Source: Spirochaetales bacterium | GTDB taxonomy: Bacteria; Spirochaetota; Spirochaetia; SZUA-6; DRHE01 | Direction: 5' to 3' | NCBI GenBank assembly: GCA_016935715.1 | Contig: JAFGQJ010000201.1 | Coordinates: 1 to 25,139, forward strand | Length of the DNA stretch: 25,139 nt | The notes under the pieces: generated by a model | Seen by the model: the letters and a program-made list of their open reading frames with translations, nothing else | Database searches by the model: none | Told to the model about the DNA's origin: nothing | Program-made: the position numbers and the translations under genes | Shown: piece after piece, positions 22,389 to 25,139 of the stretch | How positions within the stretch are numbered: the stretch's first letter is position 1 | How the letters are laid out: each line of letters begins with the position of its first letter

Positions 22389-22435
22389 GACGCAGGGACC
22401 GGAAATCGGTGCGTCTCAGGGAGGAGCCTTCCTCC
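22389..22435 (+). promoter_or_regulatory. Two adjoining hairpins in the crtI leader
   Basis: Hairpin 1: GACGC (22389-22393) pairs with GCGTC (22411-22415) and, inside a 4-nt bulge, ACCG pairs with CGGT around a GAAAT loop. Hairpin 2: GGAGGA-GCCT-TCCTCC (22420-22435). No T-run follows, so they are not an intrinsic terminator. They may be a structured leader or, for hairpin 2, an operator just upstream of the second promoter. Confidence 0.45.
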
Positions 22436-22447
22436 GGCGGTAAATCC

Positions 22448-22456
22448 TGGTATAAT
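22448..22456 (+). promoter_or_regulatory. Extended -10 promoter for crtI
   Basis: TGGTATAAT is an extended -10 element with a perfect TATAAT (22451-22456). The -35 position (CTTCCT) is poor, as is usual for such promoters or for activator-dependent ones. The leader would be about 80 nt. Confidence 0.6.
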
Positions 22457-22544
22457 ACACGGAGTCCGCTGCAGCAGGCTCGAGGTGCAAAAATCCGGCA
22501 GCAAGACTGCTGCGCATTGTCATACAAGTATCGAGGGGGGTGAG

Positions 22545-24023
22545 GTGAACAGAAAAGCCGTTGTGATCGGAGCCGGGATCGGCGGTCTGGCTTCGGCCGC
22601 GCTTCTGGCCCGGGCGGGGCTGGAGGTCACGGTTCTCGAGAAAAACGATGCGGTGGGTGGAAGAGCCCGGTTGTGGGAGGAGGGCGGATTCAGCTTCGAC
22701 ATGGGGCCCTCCTGGTATCTGATGCCCGAGGTATTCGAGCGCTTCTTCGAGCTGTTCGGGCGCAGCCGCCAGCGGTACTACGAGCTCCAGGAGCTGTCTC
22801 CCTATTACCGGGTTTTCTTCCAGCCCGGGCAATGGGTGGACATCACCGCGGACCGCCGACAGGTGCTCGACCTGTTCGAGAGCTTCGAGGCGGGGGGCGG
22901 CAGGCGGCTGCAGGCGTACCTTGACCGGGCCAGGTACAAGTACGACGTGGCCATGAAGGAGTTTCTCTACAGGGACTACACGTCGGTGTTCGAGTTTCTC
23001 AATGCCCGCATGCTGATAGAGGGCACGCGGCTGAACGTATTCGGCCGGCTGGACCGCTCGGTGCGCCGCTACTTCAAAGACAGGCGGGCCCGCCAAATTT
23101 TGGAATACGCGATGGTCTTCCTGGGCACCAGCCCCCAGGCCGCGCCGGCCCTCTACTCGATAATGAGCCACGTTGACCTGAACCTGGGCGTGCATTACCC
23201 GCTCGGGGGGCTGTCCGCGGTGGCCGCCGGGATCGGGAAACTGGCCGAAGAGCAGGGAGCCCGGATCCTCCTGAACGCCGAAGCCAGGCAGATCCGGGTA
23301 GACGGCGGGAGCCACCGCGTCAGCCGGGTGATCACCTCCCGGGAGGAGTTCGAAGCGGACGTGGTGCTGGTCAACGCGGACTACGCCTTCACCGAGACCA
23401 CCCTGCTGGAGGCGAGGTACAGGAGCCTGCCCGGTACCTACTGGAAGCGCAGGGTGATCGCCCCGTCGATGTTCATCCTCTACCTGGGACTGAACAGGAG
23501 CCTCGACAACCTGGTCCACCACAACCTCTACTTCTCGGAGGATTGGAACGAGCACTTCGATACGATCTTCGAGGCCCCCTCCTGGCCCCAGCAGCCCTGC
23601 TTCTACGTCAGCTGCATCTCGAAAACGGATCGGCAGATGGCCCCCAGGGGACACGAAAATGTGTTTGTCCTGGTCCCGGTGGCCCCGGGGCTCGAGGACG
23701 GTGAAAGCTTCCGGGAGCGCTACGCCGACCAGGTGATCGCACACATAGAGACGGTCATCGGAGAGCGGATCAGCCCCTCCATCGTGGTGCGGCGCATCTT
23801 CTCCCACCGGGATTTCATCTCCGACTACAACGCCTATAGGGGTACGGCCCTGGGCCTGGCCCATACCCTGAACCAGACCGCCTTCTTCCGTCCCTCCTTC
23901 CGCAGCAGGAAGGTGGAAAATCTGTACTACGCCGGCCAGTACACCCACCCGGGCGTGGGTGTGCCGATGGTGCTGATCGCGGCCCAGGTGGCCGCCGGGC
24001 TGATTACCGGAGGTTCCCGGTGA
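22545..24023 (+). CDS. crtI: Phytoene desaturase (CrtI type)
   Basis: FAD-dependent desaturase introducing the conjugated double bonds that turn phytoene into lycopene or a related polyene. 492 residues, the usual CrtI length. The dinucleotide-binding motif GAGIGG is at 9-14, followed by the acidic end of the second strand and EKNDAVGGRA (32-41), and FSFDMGPSWYLMP close after it. The C-terminal FAD/membrane motif YYAGQYTHPGVGVPMVLIAA is complete. The start is GTG 22545 with a G-rich ribosome-binding stretch just before it; an upstream ATG at 22485 gives a low-quality extension. It opens the crtI-crtB-lycopene cyclase operon, whose genes all overlap by 4 bp. Among CrtI-like enzymes, product length and number of desaturations cannot be told from sequence. 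Confidence 0.94.
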   Translation: MNRKAVVIGAGIGGLASAALLARAGLEVTVLEKNDAVGGRARLWEEGGFSFDMGPSWYLMPEVFERFFELFGRSRQRYYELQELSPYYRVFFQPGQWVDITADRRQVLDLFESFEAGGGRRLQAYLDRARYKYDVAMKEFLYRDYTSVFEFLNARMLIEGTRLNVFGRLDRSVRRYFKDRRARQILEYAMVFLGTSPQAAPALYSIMSHVDLNLGVHYPLGGLSAVAAGIGKLAEEQGARILLNAEARQIRVDGGSHRVSRVITSREEFEADVVLVNADYAFTETTLLEARYRSLPGTYWKRRVIAPSMFILYLGLNRSLDNLVHHNLYFSEDWNEHFDTIFEAPSWPQQPCFYVSCISKTDRQMAPRGHENVFVLVPVAPGLEDGESFRERYADQVIAHIETVIGERISPSIVVRRIFSHRDFISDYNAYRGTALGLAHTLNQTAFFRPSFRSRKVENLYYAGQYTHPGVGVPMVLIAAQVAAGLITGGSR

Positions 24024-24856
24024 GTCTGGAGAAGATCCACTACACCACCTTCAGGCAGGGAAGCAGGACGTACTTCAACTCCAGCCTCTTCTTCCCGAAA
24101 GAGGTGCGACGGGATGTGTTCGTCCTCTACGGTTTCGTCCGGGTCGCGGACAACTTCGTGGACAGCGTGCCCCAGGACCCCGACGGCTTCCATCGCTTCA
24201 GGGATTCGTACCTGAAGGCCCGGAAGGCAGGCCCGGTTGGAGATCCGATCATCGATGCGTTCGTCGAGCTGGACCGGCGCAAGGGTTTCGATCCGGCCTG
24301 GACCGAGGCCTTCCTGCACTCGATGGAGCTGGACCTCAGCAAGAAGGAGTACGGCAGCCTGGAGGAGACCCTGGAATACATCTACGGCTCCGCCGAGGTG
24401 ATCGGGCTGTACATGGCGAAGCTGCTGGACCTGGCTCCCGACTCGTATCCCCATGCAGAAATGCTCGGCCGCTCCATGCAGTACATCAACTTCATCCGGG
24501 ACATCGACGAGGACCGTGCCCTGGGAAGGCGCTATCTTCCCCTCGAGGGAACGCCCCTGGAGAGTCTGGACAGAGGGTACGTGCAGAGCCGTCCGGATCG
24601 ATTCCGTGAGTTCCTCCAGTGCCATCTGGACAGGTACCGCACCTGGCAGAGTGAGGCTGAAGCGGGCTTCCGCTACATACCCCGCCGCTACCTGATCCCG
24701 ATCAAGACCGCCTCGGACATGTACAACTGGACCGCCCGGCGCATCGAGCGGGACCCGATGGTCGTATTCCGCCGCAAGGTGAAGCCGTCGAAGCTGCGGA
24801 TCCTGTGCACAGTGATGGCGAACCTGTTGGGGCGTGAGCAGCGAGGACAGCGATGA
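24020..24856 (+). CDS. crtB: Phytoene synthase (CrtB type)
   Basis: Joins two geranylgeranyl diphosphates head to head to give phytoene. 278 residues. Two Asp-rich Mg-diphosphate-binding sites are visible: D44-N-F-V-D48 in RVADNFVD and D161-I-D-E-D165 in NFIRDIDEDR. Further family marks are LYGFVRVAD (36-44) and YINFIRDI. The GTG start at 24020 overlaps the crtI stop as GTGA and has GGAGG six bases before it. No GGPP synthase gene is present in the window, so the substrate comes from an unlinked prenyltransferase or one beyond the right edge. Confidence 0.95.
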   Translation: MSLEKIHYTTFRQGSRTYFNSSLFFPKEVRRDVFVLYGFVRVADNFVDSVPQDPDGFHRFRDSYLKARKAGPVGDPIIDAFVELDRRKGFDPAWTEAFLHSMELDLSKKEYGSLEETLEYIYGSAEVIGLYMAKLLDLAPDSYPHAEMLGRSMQYINFIRDIDEDRALGRRYLPLEGTPLESLDRGYVQSRPDRFREFLQCHLDRYRTWQSEAEAGFRYIPRRYLIPIKTASDMYNWTARRIERDPMVVFRRKVKPSKLRILCTVMANLLGREQRGQR

Positions 24857-25139
24857 ATCTGTACCTGTGGATCCTCGCGGGCATCGCCGCGGTGCCCCTG
24901 CTGCTGTCCTTCGACAGGAAGGTGCACTACGTCGGCCGCTGGCCCGCTGTCTTCGCCTCCGCCGGAATCGTAGGGGTCGTGTACATCGCCTGGGACATCC
25001 TCAAGACCGAAGCGGACGTGTGGGGTTTCGTCGAGCGCCACGCCGGCAGCTTCAGGATCATGGGCCTGCCTCTGCCGGAGATCCTGTTTTTCCTGGTCGT
25101 GCCCTTCAGCTGCATCTTCATCTACGAGGTGGTGCGGGC
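24853..25139 (+). CDS. Lycopene cyclase-domain membrane protein (CrtYc-like), 5' part
   Basis: About 95 residues before the window ends. Three hydrophobic segments: near residues 3-19, 32-47 and 78-92. The stretch SFDRKVHYVGRW (19-30), WDILKT (49-54) and LPLPEILFFLVVPFSC (74-89) fit the heterodimeric/fused lycopene cyclase domain of actinobacteria, archaea and Bacteroidetes, in which a PLEE-type motif is followed by LFF. Here the first Glu of that pair appears to be Pro. ATG 24853 overlaps the crtB stop as ATGA. Whether a second domain (CrtYd) is fused or encoded separately is beyond the edge. It likely cyclises lycopene ends; a C50-type elongating partner cannot be excluded. Confidence 0.85.
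   Translation, partial: MNLYLWILAGIAAVPLLLSFDRKVHYVGRWPAVFASAGIVGVVYIAWDILKTEADVWGFVERHAGSFRIMGLPLPEILFFLVVPFSCIFIYEVVR

Larger units (their letters stand above)
22164..22544. promoter_or_regulatory. Divergent control region between mevalonate and carotenoid operons
   Basis: 381 bp without a credible gene, AT-richer than its surroundings in 22200-22380. It contains, left to right, an inverted repeat, a group of GTAC-containing palindromes, a promoter-like site, two adjoining hairpins and an extended -10 site, each listed separately. Short frames here lack a ribosome-binding site or family likeness and were not called. Confidence 0.7.

Noticed and set aside
22376..22440. Cobalamin riboswitch before crtI
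   Set aside because: The hairpins lack the conserved B12-box core and the overall length; only general hairpin structure is seen.

Overview
The window looks like part of a high-GC, free-living spirochaete chromosome, perhaps a pigmented Spirochaeta-type organism. Three things suggest this. The solute-binding protein has the Ala-rich, FA/GGGGE-type leader common in spirochaete binding proteins. The HMG-CoA synthase lies directly beside a type 2 IPP isomerase, as I recall for Borrelia, and its sequence resembles the Borrelia enzyme as I remember it. Carotenoid genes follow, and some free-living spirochaetes are orange. The taxon is an inference; there is no rRNA or other marker here. I saw no tRNA, rRNA, CRISPR array, transposase or phage gene.

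Region 1 (1-12415) is a carbohydrate-uptake and catabolism island. The start of an FGGY-family kinase (minus, cut by the window edge) diverges from a plus-strand ABC importer operon: binding protein, fused double ATPase, two RbsC-type permeases and an aldo/keto reductase. A strong intrinsic terminator lies between the binding-protein gene and the rest. Facing it is a minus-strand set read as M29 aminopeptidase, second FGGY kinase, BtpA/SgcQ-family TIM barrel, E1 alpha, E1 beta and a free-standing 83-residue lipoyl domain. The thiamine-dependent E1 has a lipoyl carrier but no E2 catalytic core or E3 nearby. A near-consensus promoter with a poly-C tract running into its spacer sits before the BtpA-E1-lipoyl part.

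Region 2 (12416-19196) holds a FabG-like SDR, a ferritin-like/VIT membrane iron protein, then a tightly packed plus-strand set of three dehydrogenases (extended SDR, classical SDR, extended SDR) and a CPBP membrane protease. A further extended SDR converges on it from the minus strand. Several of these SDRs carry hydrophobic segments, suggesting lipid substrates at the membrane. Gaps before and within this region hold short GC-rich tandem repeats.

Region 3 (19304-25139) is isoprenoid metabolism: a small metallophosphoesterase, then on the minus strand type 2 IPP isomerase and HMG-CoA synthase (coding regions overlapping by about 92 bp), a 381-bp AT-richer divergent control region with palindromes, hairpins and promoter-like sites, and a translationally coupled carotenoid operon: phytoene desaturase, phytoene synthase and the start of a lycopene cyclase-domain protein. 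HMG-CoA synthase starts the mevalonate route to IPP, the isomerase makes DMAPP, and the Crt enzymes make and cyclise C40 carotenoid. The other mevalonate enzymes and a GGPP synthase are not in the window.

The best candidates for undescribed biology are the E1/free-lipoyl sugar cluster with its possibly phase-variable promoter, and the membrane-SDR/CPBP cassette beside the isoprenoid genes.
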